Origin: Caenorhabditis remanei
Lineage: Eukaryota > Nematoda > Chromadorea > Rhabditida > Rhabditidae
Direction of reading: 5' to 3'
Length of the DNA: 64,000 nucleotides
NCBI RefSeq assembly: GCF_010183535.1
Contig: NC_071329.1
Location: 12,772,001 to 12,836,000 of the forward strand
This document shows positions 13,152-23,350 of the stretch, in pieces. The position numbers were made by a program, and so were the translations under genes. The notes under the pieces are model-generated. The model saw nothing but the letters and a program-made list of their open reading frames with translations, was not told where the DNA came from and did not search any database. How positions within the stretch are numbered: position 1 is the first letter of the stretch; each line of letters starts with the position of its first letter.

Positions 13152-14410
13152 CTAAAAACTCCAAAGTTGTGGGATACTTCTGAATGGGAGATACCCCTCA
13201 TGTAAGCGTTTTGGAAATTCGTTGTAATCAGAAGTTGTGGGAATCTGTTCTGGAAAACAATTTTTCCAAACACAGAAATGAAATTGATTTCTTTCCAGAA
13301 CAATTGTAGCCAACATGGAATCTGTTTCTCTTTCGATATCAATACCTTTTGACCAGTCTGGCTGCCTAAGTCTAGCAGGAATAAAGTCGATCATTCTGAA
13401 AAAAAAAATTCGAATCAGTAAGTGAAACTAGAAACATACGCTGTCTTATTTATGTACATAGCTGATCTCCTTGATTCGTCGAATGGCATCGTATTGAATT
13501 TCCCCAAAATAGCTTCTGGATTGAGTGGAGCGTGGTAAAGAGGAGTGATAAGAAGATAGTCGAGTCTCCGAAAACGGCCAGACAGCCATAAATTCAAAAA
13601 CTTAATAATATCGTTGTTTTTGATATATGATTCCAAGAAAACAGCATGACTTCCGCGAAAACTCAGTATATTATTTATAACTAAAAAATTCGCTTTGTAC
13701 ACCAGCAAATTTTTAATTTTCAGTAAACTGGATCTCCTCTTAATTGATCCCCTAGTAAATAGAGTATCAGTCATAATATATGGGAGAATCACTGCACAAT
13801 TCGTAATTTCGTGAGTTTCAAAAAATACATCCAATTTCGAGCCAGCTAATCTGAGACCTTCGTGATAGAAATTCTTGAAAACTTTGATATTTGGCAAGTC
13901 TTCGAAACTTCGCGTGTTCGTAATAAACTGGATATCAGAAGATGTGTGGAACAGGTCAGAAATGTAGTTGTACATCAAAATGGGTGCAGATTTCCAATTA
14001 TCTTCATCAAAGCCGAAAGTTGGGTGACCTGTGTCCGTATCGAAACTCAATCTGGAAAGTAAAGTCTGGTATTGAATTGACAGATAGATTAGGTTACCAA
14101 CTCACCCGCAAGAAATTATATCGGTATCCAACTTCAAAAAAAGAACACTCGATTCTCGTGGAGTTGTTTCAGGATTATCAACGATCCAAGTGATTACTTT
14201 AAAATGATCGAACAATCCTTCAAAATAAATAGATCCTTCTTCTCTCAGTGAATCTAAAACCATACTCAATCCCGTCGACTTTGCCCGAAATGTTGATTTG
14301 ATCTGCTTTCTCATTTTTTGTGAACAAAGCGAAAGCATGAAAAGACCATCCAGTCCTAAATGTTGGAAAACCAAAACTTGAACAAGTTGTGGAAACCGAA
14401 GCAACTTCAT
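13152..14410 (-). CDS. F-box protein with FBA_2-type domain, minus-type paralogue A
   Basis: Three exons on the minus strand (14106-14410, 13440-14051, 13152-13395) give about 386 residues. The N-terminus (LLRFPQLVQVLVFQHLGLDG, then SLCSQKM) is an F-box, which would bind a Skp1-related protein in an SCF ubiquitin ligase. The rest resembles the nematode F-box-associated region that presents substrates; the last exon has the typical ending (IERETDSMLATIVLE then FHFCVWKNCFP). The start is the first ATG before the F-box. It is closely related to the genes at 14961-16213 and 20279-21537. Such families expand quickly in Caenorhabditis and are usually thought to meet changing pathogens or foreign proteins; the target of this one is unknown. 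Confidence 0.87.
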
Positions 14411-14960
14411 TTTAAGCAATTGAGAGACACAGTCTGAAATGATTTAAAGTTTTATAACAACCGTTCAAAACAACGTAAATGCTAAAAACTAGTATTGCGA
14501 TTTGAAAAAGTTTCTTTTTTTCGAAAAAGATTAAAACTATTAATCTAATCAAACTATTATTCTTTTTCTCATGGCCCTGGCCACATGGAGAACAATCAAT
14601 AAGGGACCATGCGGAGAGGTGGCGGACGACGACATACTGTTTGTGTGTCCAAGACGACTTTGGGAGACCGAGAAGTGTCAAGTACTCAGAGAACGTTGTG
14701 TAGACAGATGTGTTCGCTCTGATTCAAACGTGCAGTTTTGGAATATCTAGAGTAGTTGATTCTACTCTTTAAAAAAGTTGGACTCTATTTCAAGAACAGT
14801 TTTTTCTTGTTAAGCATGCTTCGTGTCTTTTCCATTTTCAGTCTCGCAGCACCAGATGTCAAAACTCATTTAATTCTTCCGTTCAGTAGCGAATTCGTCT
14901 GAAGAAGAAGAAACAAAGTTGGTATTCATATAATTATTTATTTAAAGAATAAAATTAAAG
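14411..14960. promoter_or_regulatory. Upstream region of F-box gene A, copy 1 of a conserved promoter island
   Basis: About 300 bp here are strongly conserved with the regions upstream of the other two minus-strand F-box genes (16214-16620 and 21538-21960), including a GC-richer core around 14571-14750. Each copy shows open frames on both strands, but stop codons differ between copies and changes do not favour silent sites, so a regulatory role is more likely than coding. A 7-bp inverted repeat (AGAGTAG/CTACTCT) lies at 14749-14768. Confidence 0.55.
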
Positions 14961-16213
14961 CTATACGAGATGGGTACTTCTGTATGGGACAAACTTCCCC
15001 TCGCGTAAGCATTTTGGAATTCCGTGGTAATCAGGAGTTGTGGGGATCTGTTTTGGAAAACGATCTTTCCAAACACAGAAACGAAATTGATTTCTTTCCA
15101 GAACAATTGTAGCCAACATGGAATCTGTTTCTCTTTCGATATCAACTCCTTTTGACCAGTCTGGCTGCTTACAATTAGCAGGAATAAAGTCGATCATTCT
15201 GAAAGAAGAGAAATTTCGAATCAGCCAGTGAGACTAGAAACATACGTTGATTTATTTATGTACATAGCTGATCTCCTTGATTCGTCGAATGGCATCGTAT
15301 TGAATTCAAACAAAATATTTTCTGGGTCGAATGGAGTGTAAAGCTTGGTGATAAGAAGATAGTCGAGTCTCCGAAAACGGCCAGCCATCCAGAGCTTCAA
15401 AAATTTTTTGATATCGTTGTTTTTCATATATGATTCCAAGAAAACGGCATGACTTCCGCGAAAACTCAGTATATTATTTATCACTAAAAAATTCGCTTTG
15501 TACACCAGCAAATGTTTAACTTTCAGTAAACTGGATCTCCTCTTAATTGATCCCCTAGAAAATAGATCATCAGTTTTAATATATGGGAGAATCACTGCAC
15601 AATTCGTAATTTCATGAGTTTCAAAAAATGCATCCAATTTCGAGCCAGCTAATCTGAGACCTTCGTGGTAGAAATTCTTGAAAACTTTGATATTTGGCAA
15701 GTCTTCGAAACTCCGCGTATTCGTAATAAACTGAATATCAGAAGATGTGTGGAACAGGTCAGAAATGTAGTTGTACATCAAAATGGGTGCAGATTTCCAA
15801 TTATCTTCATCAAAGCCAAAAGTTGGATGGCCTGTGTCCGTATCGAAACTCAATCTGGAAAGTAATGGATGGTATTGAATTGGAAGATAGATTAGGTTCC
15901 CAACTCACCCACACGAAACCATATCGGTATCCAACTTCAAAAAAACAACACTAGATTCCCGTGGAGTTGTTTCAGGATTCTCAACGATCCAAGTGATTAC
16001 TTTAAAATGATCGAACAATCCTTCGAAATAGATATATCCTTCTTCTCTCAATGAATCTAACACCATACTCAATCCCTTTGACTTTGCCCGAAATGTCGAT
16101 TTGATCTGGTTTCTCATTTTTTGCGAACAAAGGGAAAGCATGAAAAGACCATCCAGTCCTAAACGTTGGAAAACCAAAACTTGAACAAGTTGTGGAAACC
16201 GAAGCAACTTCAT
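14961..16213 (-). CDS. F-box protein with FBA_2-type domain, minus-type paralogue B
   Basis: Three exons (15909-16213, 15246-15854, 14961-15198) give about 383 residues, collinear with genes A and D. The F-box is at residues about 2-45 (FPQLVQVLVFQRLGLDGLFM), followed by the F-box-associated domain ending in FRFCVWKDRFPKQIP. The C-terminus differs from its paralogues after the FVPYRST motif. It is divergently paired with the plus-strand F-box gene at 16783, about 570 bp away, and the two probably share a promoter region. Likely an SCF substrate adaptor by family; target unknown. Confidence 0.87.
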
Positions 16214-16782
16214 TTTAAGCAATTGAGAGATACAGTCTGGAATTATTTAAGGTTTTATAGCAACAATTTAATTTTTAATGGTAAAAACTAGTATTGCGAT
16301 TTGAAAAAGATTCTTTTTTCCGAAAAATTTTAAAACTATTAATCTAATCAAACTACTATTATTTTTCTCATGGCCCTGGCATCGTGGAGAACAATCAATA
16401 AAGGACCACGCGGAGAGGTGGCGGACAACGACATACTGTATGTGTGTCCAAGAAGACTTTGGGAGACCGAGAAGTGTCAAGTACTCAGAGAACGTTGTGT
16501 GTGGGCAGACGTAATGTTACGTCGTTGTGTTCGTTATGATTCAAACGTGCAGTTTTGGAATATCTAGTTGATTCTACTCTAAAAGAAAGTTAAACTCAAT
16601 TTCAAGAACAGTTTTCTTTTTAGGATATTTCGTGCCCTTTCCTCTTACAATCTCGCATGACGAAAAGCCAGAGTCACTATTCTCATGAAAACACTCCCCA
16701 ATTATTGATTCTATTCATTTCTTTCTCTTCTTTTCAATATTCCTTGACATATTTTCTAGCCTATTTTCTTTTTTTCAGAACA
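16214..16782. promoter_or_regulatory. Bidirectional promoter between F-box genes B and C
   Basis: This spacer separates two divergently transcribed F-box genes. About 16370-16567 is the conserved GC-richer island also seen at 14571-14750 and 21710-21900. The plus-strand gene has a strong acceptor (TTTTTTTCAG) 4 nt before its ATG, suggesting spliced-leader addition. Confidence 0.6.
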
Positions 16783-18425
16783 ATGAGGTTTCTAAATTTT
16801 CCATTTCTGGTCTATGAGAATATTCTGAAGCATCTCGAGCCCAGTGAGCTACTTCTCTTCTCCTTTTGCTCATTGAAAACTCGAGCTCTTGTTTCAAAAA
16901 TGCGTCACGCTTCAACTTATACCATTTTCATTCTGGATAAGCCAGAGAAGATGAGTTATGGATTTGTGGAAAAACCAGAAAAAGAACAAATATTGCTGAG
17001 CTGGACTTGGAAGAAGATAGCGATGGAGAGTGAAAATCTAGATAATTGGACTCAACTCAAATTGAAAGATGTCCATTTAGACTGCAGGTGAACTTTTGAA
17101 GAAATATCTTTTCTTACTGTTTTAGAATACAGTTGGTCAATTTCTGTGTAGATTGCTCTAACAATCGACAACGTTGGACCGTCAGTGACACCAAACCTGT
17201 CATTTTCAAATGAAAAATGTACTGATAGGTATACAGTACCGGCTAAAAATCTATCATAATTTTCCTTTTCCAGTAAATATTCCCAACTTTGAAAGTTTTT
17301 CATGGTAAAACTAACTGTCCCACAAAATAACTTTTCATGGGATCGAGCATACCAAGAGTAGAATTCCATTTTTGTAGTTGACAACTAAATTGGGCCGTTT
17401 TGAGGGAGAAATTACTTTGAGGATATGTAACTTGCTGGGGAGTGTCCGTACAAAAACGTTGCCAACTACAAAAATGGAGTTCTATTCTTGGTCTGTTTGA
17501 TCCTATAAAAAGTTATTTTGTAAGACAGTTAGTTTTACTAGGACACACTCTCAAAGTTGAGCATTTTTAACAGAAAAAGGCAAAGCAATATATGTACTTT
17601 TGAGCGGTAATTATTATTTCAGAGTAACATTCCATGGAAAACTCAACATTCCCACATTATTGTGTAGATGTGAAGACGTTCCGACTCGAAAAAGATTCGC
17701 AACTGCACTTCATTCCCATATGTGTGAGGTGTTTCATGTGAAACCGGAAATGCAATTCAAACTGTCTCTGGATTATATGAATGAACTGCCAGATACAAAT
17801 ACAGTCAGAGATGTCACATTCCTCAAATCTTCGGTGAATTCAACAGTGGCTGATGAGTTCTTCGAAAAGTTTCATGTTACACGAGCACTTTTCTCTAAAA
17901 GATGCGTCCCAGACAGGCTATTAAAAGATTCCTACAAGTTTCTCGAAATCAAGAACTTGTTTGTCAGCTGGTCTTCTTGGCTGGATATATCGCTTTTGCT
18001 CAAAGTGAAATGTGAAAATTTAGTGGTCCAGTGTTCCACGTTACACAAAAAAGATATGATTGATTTTTTGAATAACTGGTTGGAAGGGAACAATACACGT
18101 CTGAAAGCTGTGTCAGTCTTCAGAAGCGTTGCTAATGACGCTCACCTTATAATGGATAATTTCAACCTGGAAGCATGGGATCCAAAAGTTGATAAAATCA
18201 AATATGACGAACCGTAAGTAGAAAATTACAAAAATCGTGTTTATATCTATAGACCAACTTTTTTGTTTCAGAGTTCGAGATTACTGTGAGGGGCTTTTCT
18301 GTTTTATGTGTGACATCAATAAATATATGCTGAGAAGCGGGATTCTCAGAAGAAAAAGCGACGGCACACGTGCATTGGTTAGGGCTACTTATGAACAATT
18401 ACATTTTCTGGTTTTGAAAAATTAA
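16783..18425 (+). CDS. F-box protein with FBA_2-type domain, plus-type paralogue C
   Basis: Three exons (16783-17087, 17623-18213, 18272-18425) give about 349 residues. The F-box is at residues about 2-42 (FLNFPFLVYENILKHLEP, FSFCSLKTR). The associated domain follows and ends with SDGTRALVRATYEQLHFLVL, equivalent to the ending of the minus-type genes. The start follows a strong acceptor 4 nt upstream. Intron 1 is 535 bp, against 119 bp in its paralogue at 22123-23350, because a Tc1-like MITE has inserted in it. The nearest relative is that paralogue. Role inferred from the family: SCF ubiquitin-ligase adaptor with unknown target. Confidence 0.87.
17232..17609. mobile_element. Palindromic Tc1/mariner-like MITE in an F-box intron
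   Basis: The ends are imperfect inverted repeats well over 100 bp long: the left arm (CCGGCTAAAAA..., AACTTTGAAAG, AAAACTAACTGTC, CCATTTTTGTAGTTG) is mirrored by the right arm up to GAGCGGTA. The termini resemble those of Tc1 (CAGTGCTGGCC-like) and are flanked by TA. The paralogous intron at 22428-22546 lacks the element, giving an empty-site comparison. No transposase is present, so it is non-autonomous. Confidence 0.8.
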
Positions 18426-18811
18426 ATTCAATCTTAATAATTTATATCAAAGAGCATTCATACTTTGGCAATGTCATTGTATAACAACTTTGTTTTCACT
18501 TTACTTTTTATGCTACAAGTTTTCAGCTGTTTTCCTTTTTCTTTATATTATTCACTCTCAATTTGTATTTCTATTGGATCTGTCACAATTTATAGCATCT
18601 ACTATGTTTCTGTTTCCAGCAACATAAATTTTTTAAATGGTCATTTCAATTTAGTCAGCTCATTTCTATTTAACTTTTCATCTGTCCACCTGAAACTGAA
18701 ACAGGACTCCGTTGATACAGTAACCGAATAAATTTGAACTATATTTGCACCAATAAAATAAATAATTATTTAGCCTTTCCAGTTGTAGAGACATTCAACA
18801 ACGACGAATCT
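18426..18811. other. 3' flank of F-box gene C
   Basis: Non-coding. It aligns with the flank of the paralogue at 23351-23740. An 86-codon hydrophobic frame is kept in both copies, but most differences between them change the amino acid, so I do not call it a gene. Confidence 0.5.
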
Positions 18812-18863
18812 GAGAGACCAGCCTGTCTCCCCCGCCTTCGGCGGTTGAGCCGGCTGGTCTCTC
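18812..18863. repeat. Hairpin with 12-bp outer stem and CCGCC-TTC-GGCGG inner stem
   Basis: GAGAGACCAGCC at 18812-18823 pairs perfectly with GGCTGGTCTCTC at 18852-18863. Inside lies CCGCCTTCGGCGG at 18832-18844, which can form a C(UUCG)G tetraloop. A related hairpin at 24406-24445 also lies just before a tRNA-like sequence, so hairpin plus tRNA-like sequence behaves as one repeated module. Confidence 0.75.
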
Positions 18864-18896
18864 TTCATTCACGTGGTCATTGACTTTCGAATGTGC

Positions 18897-18975
18897 CCGC
18901 ATGGCCGAGTGGTTTAAAGCGGCGGTCGTTTTCCAAAGCACGCCAGTTCGGTTTTGCCTCCTGGCTAAGTTTCTC
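18897..18975 (+). pseudogene. Degenerate tRNA-like sequence (serine/leucine type)
   Basis: A perfect A-box (TGGCCGAGTGG, 18902-18912) is followed about 34 nt later by a B-box-like GTTCGGTTT. No complementary acceptor stem or clean anticodon arm can be drawn, so this looks like a tRNA pseudogene or tRNA-derived repeat. Related sequence, split by an insertion, lies at 24491-24498 plus 25523-25600. Confidence 0.55.
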
Positions 18976-19119
18976 TCCTCTTCCCAAAACCGTTGCGGAC
19001 AGCGCCTCAGACAACGCCCAATTGTCTTTTATATATAAGAATGATGGTACAAGGAAAACACATGGCGTTCTGTAGCAAGTCAATAGTAGTCGTCCAATGA
19101 TCGAAAAATGAGCAATTAT

Positions 19120-19478
19120 TTTCCAGTGTTAAAACTCCACTTCGGATAGTTTCAAACGGAACACCGATAGAGAAATCATCCGGCCAAAGGGAGAGGTCAG
19201 TTAGTACGACATAGTCCTTCATACCACACCTGTTAAATAGTTACTTTTCATAAGTTTCTGCATTCTGAATTACCCATTCAACGCAATCACAGAATTAAAC
19301 AAATAAATTATTTATTTTACAAGACAAGCAAATATAATTTAAAAAGAAGACAATTGTCTTCACTAAACTCGTACATGGGATGGTGATGGGGATGCGGGAT
19401 TGGAAAGTATGGCGGGGTAAAGCATCTTTTGAACGGTGACCCGAAGAAATAACAAGTAGATGGAGGGTGCCAGAGTCC
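19120..19478. repeat. Duplicated downstream flank of hsp-4
   Basis: This stretch matches 25770-26128, including the hsp-4 3' UTR. Shared segments include ACGGAACACCGATAG and TTAGTACGACATAGTCC. It links the hsp-4 fragment on its right to the tRNA-like module on its left in the same order as at the intact gene. Confidence 0.75.
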
Positions 19479-19962
19479 TTATAACTCATCGTGATCCTCC
19501 GCTGGCTCTTCAGCAGCTTGTTCTCCTCCTTCACCTCCAGCCGAGTAAAGCTTGGAGATGATTGGCTGGACAACCGATTCGAGCTCCTGAAAAAATGTTA
19601 CATAATTTATAGTCTTCGCTAGTTTTTATTACATACCTTCTTTTGTTCCTTATTCTCCTCGGTGGAGGCGTCCTGGTTGTTTCCGAGCCATTCGATAGCT
19701 CTTTCAACAGCAGATTCAATGGAGACCTTGTCTTCATCCGAAAGCTTTCCTCCGAGCTTCTCATTGTCTCCAATTTGAGATTTCATCTGGTAGGCGTATG
19801 ACTCCAGTTCGCTTCTAGATTCAACTTTCTCCTTGATTGCTTGATCGTCAGCGGCAAACTTATCGGCGTCGTTGATCATACGCTCGATATCTTCCGGACT
19901 CAAACGATTGTGATCGTTGGTGATGGTGATCTTGTTCTTGTTTCCGGTTCCTTTGTCTTCGG
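19479..19962 (-). pseudogene. Truncated 3' copy of hsp-4 (exon 6, intron, part of exon 5)
   Basis: The minus strand encodes the BiP C-terminal segment from [10 protein letters not shown] to the HDEL stop, with exon 6 at 19479-19586, the short intron, and exon 5 sequence from 19637 to about 19962. It is almost identical to 26129-26612 even in the intron; I saw only about three differences (near 19666, 19815 and 19828). At 19962 the similarity stops abruptly and unrelated sequence, itself similar to the flank of the nuclear receptor, begins. The nucleotide-binding domain is missing, so no chaperone could be made. A transcript would need a new promoter. Confidence 0.9.
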
Positions 19963-20278
19963 TTTGTAGTGTACTTTCAGGAAAAAACTTGGTAAGTAAA
20001 CAAGAAAGATTTTGGTGAATCAAACAATTAGTTTGCTGAAAGTAAAAGTTTTCACACGCTTCTCGATTCACGTTATAAGAAAGTTGAATTTTTCATAACT
20101 TCAATTTAGATATTTACAAGACCCACGATTACATTTACCTGCAGTATTGTAAATGTAAGAGGGGGCGGAGTCTGAAAAGCTGTGTCTTAAATCTCATTTA
20201 ACTCTTCCGGTAGCGTATTCATCTGATGAAGAAGAAACAAAGTTGGTATTCATATAATTATTTATTTAAAGAATAAAA
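19963..20278. other. Junction region between the hsp-4 fragment and F-box gene D
   Basis: A mosaic. About 19965-20110 resembles the 3' flank of the nuclear receptor (12780-12935), and about 20195-20278 resembles the 3' flank of F-box gene B (14870-14960). A 10-bp inverted repeat (TTACATTTAC/GTAAATGTAA) lies at 20129-20158. No coding sequence. Confidence 0.65.
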
Positions 20279-21537
20279 TTAAAGTTGAATGAAATCTGTA
20301 CTTCTGTATGGGACAAACATCCCCTTACGTAAGCATTTTGGAATTCCGTTGTAATCAGGTGTTGTGGGGATCTGTTTTGGAAAACGATCTTTCCAAACAC
20401 AGAAATGAAATTGATCTCTTTCCAAAACAATTGTAGCCAACATGGAATCTGTTTCTCTTTCGATATCAACTCCTTTTGACCAGTCTGGCTGCTTACAATC
20501 GGCAGGAATGAAGTCGATCATTCTAAAATAAAAGAAATTTCGAATCAGTCAGTGAGACTTAAAACATACGTTGATTTATTTATGTACATAGCTGATCTCC
20601 TTGATTCGTCAAAAGGCATCGTATTGAATTTCTCCAAAATAGCTTCTGGGTTGAATGGAGTGTAAAGCTTGGTGATAAGAAGATATTGGAGTCTCCGAAA
20701 ACGGCCAGCCATCCAGAGCTTCAAAAATTTCTTGATATCGTTGTTTTTGATATATGATTCCAAGAAAACGGCATGACTTCCGCGAAAACTTAATATATTA
20801 TTTATAACTAAAAAATTAGCTTTGTACACCAGCAAATGTTTAATTTTCAGTAAACTGGATCTCCTCTTAATTGATCCCCTGGCAAATAAATTATCAGTCA
20901 TAATATATGGGAGGATCACTGCACAATTAGTAATTTCGTGAGTTTCAAAAAATACATCCAATTTCGAGCCAGCTAATCTGAGACCTTCGTGATAGAAATT
21001 CTTGAAAACTTTGATATTTGGCAAGTCTTCGAAACTTCGCGTATTTGTAATAAACTGAATATCAGAAGATGTGTGGAACAGGTCAGAAATGTAGTTGTAC
21101 ATCAAAATGGGTGCAGATTTCCAATTATCTTCATCAAAGCCAAAAGTTGGATGACCTGTGTCCGTATCGAAACTCAACCTGGAAAGTAATGTCTGGAATT
21201 GAGTTGGAAGATAGATTAGGTTCCCAACTCACCCGCAAGAAATCATATCGTTATCCAACTTCAAAAAAAGTACACTCGATTCCCGCGGAGTTGTTTCAGG
21301 ATTCTCAACGACCCAAGTGATTACTTTAAAACAAGCGAACAATCCTTCGAAATAAATATATCCTTCTTCTCTCAGTGAATCTAACACCATACTCAATCCC
21401 GTTGACTTTGCCCAAAATGTCGATTTAATCTGGTTTCTCATTTTTTGCGAACAAAGGGAAAGTATGAAAAGACCATCCAGTCCTAAATGTTGAAAAACCA
21501 AAACTTGAACAATTTGTGGAAACCGAAGCAACTTCAT
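20279..21537 (-). CDS. F-box protein with FBA_2-type domain, minus-type paralogue D
   Basis: Three exons (21233-21537, 20570-21178, 20279-20522) give about 385 residues, collinear with genes A and B. The F-box is near the N-terminus (FPQIVQVLVFQHLGLDGLFI); the associated domain ends in FHFCVWKDRFPKQIP. It is divergently paired with the plus-type gene at 22123. This pair and its flanks mirror the pair at 14961-18425, so the two arose by duplication of a divergent unit. Probable SCF ubiquitin-ligase adaptor, target unknown. Confidence 0.87.
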
Positions 21538-22122
21538 TTTTCTGCATCAGTAATTGAGAAACACAGTCTGGAAAGATTTAAGGTGTTATAAAACAACAGT
21601 TCAAAACAACGTAAATGGTAAAAACTAGTATTGCGATTTGAAAAAGTTTATTTTTTCCGAAAAATTTAAAAACTATTAATCTAGTCAAACTACTATTATT
21701 TTTCTCATGGCCCTGGCTACGTGGAGAACAATCAATAAGGGACCACACGGAGAGGTGGTGGACAACGACATACTGTATGTGTGTCCAAGAAGACTTTGGG
21801 AGACAGTGCAGTGTCAAGTACTCAGAGAACGTTGTGTGTGGGCAGACGTAATGTGACGTCGTTGTGTTCGTTATGATTCAAACGTGCAGTTTTGGAATAT
21901 CTAGAGTAGTTGATTCTACTCTTTAAAAAGTTAAACTCAATCTCAAGAACAGTTTTCTTTTTAAGCATGGTTCGTGTCTTTTCTATTTTCAGTCTCGCAT
22001 GACCAAAATCCAGAGGCACTATTCTCATGAGAACTCTCCCCAATTATTGATTCTATTATTTTCTTTCTCTTCTTTTCAATATTCCTTAACATATTTTTTA
22101 GCGGTTTTTCTTTTTCAGAACA
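21538..22122. promoter_or_regulatory. Bidirectional promoter between F-box genes D and E
   Basis: It matches the B/C spacer over most of its length, including the conserved island about 21710-21900 and the inverted repeat GAGTAG/CTACTC. The plus-strand gene again has an acceptor (CTTTTTCAG) 4 nt before its ATG. Confidence 0.6.
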
Positions 22123-23350
22123 ATGAGGTTTCTAAATTTCCCATTTCTGGTCTATGAGAATATTCTGAAGCATCTCGAGCCCCGTGAGCTACTTCTCTTC
22201 TCTTTTTGCTCATTGAAAACTCGAACTCTTGTTTCACGAATGCGTCACACTCCAACTTATACCATTTTCATTCTGGATAAGCCAGAGAAGATGAGTTATG
22301 GATTTGTGGAAAAACCAGAAAAAGAACAAATATTACTGAGCTGGACTTGGAAGAAGATAGCAATGGAGAGTGAAAATCTAGATAATCGGACTCGACTCAA
22401 ATTGAAAGATGTGCATTTAGACTGCAGGTTAGCTTTTGAAGAATATATTTTCTTACTGTATTTGAACCAGGGTTAAATATTCATGCAGCTCAAAGTGAAA
22501 GTCAAGTGAAAACTGTACTGATAGATATTGATATTCATTATTTCAGAGTGACGTTCCATAGAAAACTCAACATCCCCACATTGGTGTGTAGATGTGAAGA
22601 CGTTTCATCTCGAAAAAGGTTCGCAACTGCACTCCATTCCCATATGTGTGAGGTGTTTCATGTGAAGCCGGAAATGCAATTCAAACTGTCTCTGGATTAT
22701 ATGGATGAACTACCGTATACAAATACAGTCAGAGATGTCACATTCCTCCAATCTTCGGTGAATTCAACAGTCGCTGATGAGTTCTTCGAAAAGTTTCATG
22801 TTACACGAGCACTTTTCTCTAAAAGATGCGTCCCAGACAGGCTATTGAAACATTCCTGCAAATTTCTTGAAATCAAGAATTTGTTTGTCGACTGGTCTCC
22901 TTGGCTGGATATAACGCTTTTGCTCAAAGTGAAATGTGAAAATATAGTGTTCCAGAGTTCCACGTTACCCAAGAAAGATATGATTGATCTTTTGAATAAC
23001 TGGTTGGAAGGGAACAATACACGTCTGAAAGCTGTGTCAATTTTCAGAAGCGTTGCTAATGACGCTCACCTTATAATGGATAATTTCAATTTGGAAGCAT
23101 GGGATCCAGAAGTTGATAAAATCGAATATGATGAACCGTAAGTGGATAATTACAAAAACCGTTTTTATATCTATAGACCAATTGTATTTGTTTCAGAGTT
23201 CACGATTACTGTGAGGAGCTTCTCTATTTTCTGTATGACATCAAGAAATACATGCTGAGAAGCGGGATTCTCAGAAGACAAAGCGATGGCTCACGTGCAT
23301 TGGTTAGGGCTACTTATGAACAGTTACATTTTCTGGTTTTGAAAAATTAA
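22123..23350 (+). CDS. F-box protein with FBA_2-type domain, plus-type paralogue E
   Basis: Three exons (22123-22427, 22547-23137, 23197-23350) give about 349 residues, the same length as paralogue C. The F-box (FLNFPFLVYENILKHLEP, FSFCSLKTR) is followed by the associated domain, ending in SDGSRALVRATYEQLHFLVL. Intron 1 is short (119 bp) and marks the empty site of the MITE found in paralogue C. A spliced-leader-like acceptor precedes the ATG. Role by family: SCF substrate adaptor. Confidence 0.87.

Noticed and set aside
16370..16567. Conserved open frame (MALASWRTINKGP...) in the spacer upstream of F-box genes, and an opposite-strand frame
   Set aside because: The three copies differ in stop positions, and changes between them are mostly amino-acid altering, so the conservation looks regulatory.
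18471..18731. 86-codon hydrophobic frame after F-box gene C, also present after gene E
   Set aside because: Most differences between the copies are replacements and it lies in the 3' flank, so shared ancestry explains it better than coding.
18897..18975. Functional tRNA gene
   Set aside because: Only the A-box and a weak B-box fit; acceptor and anticodon stems cannot be formed.
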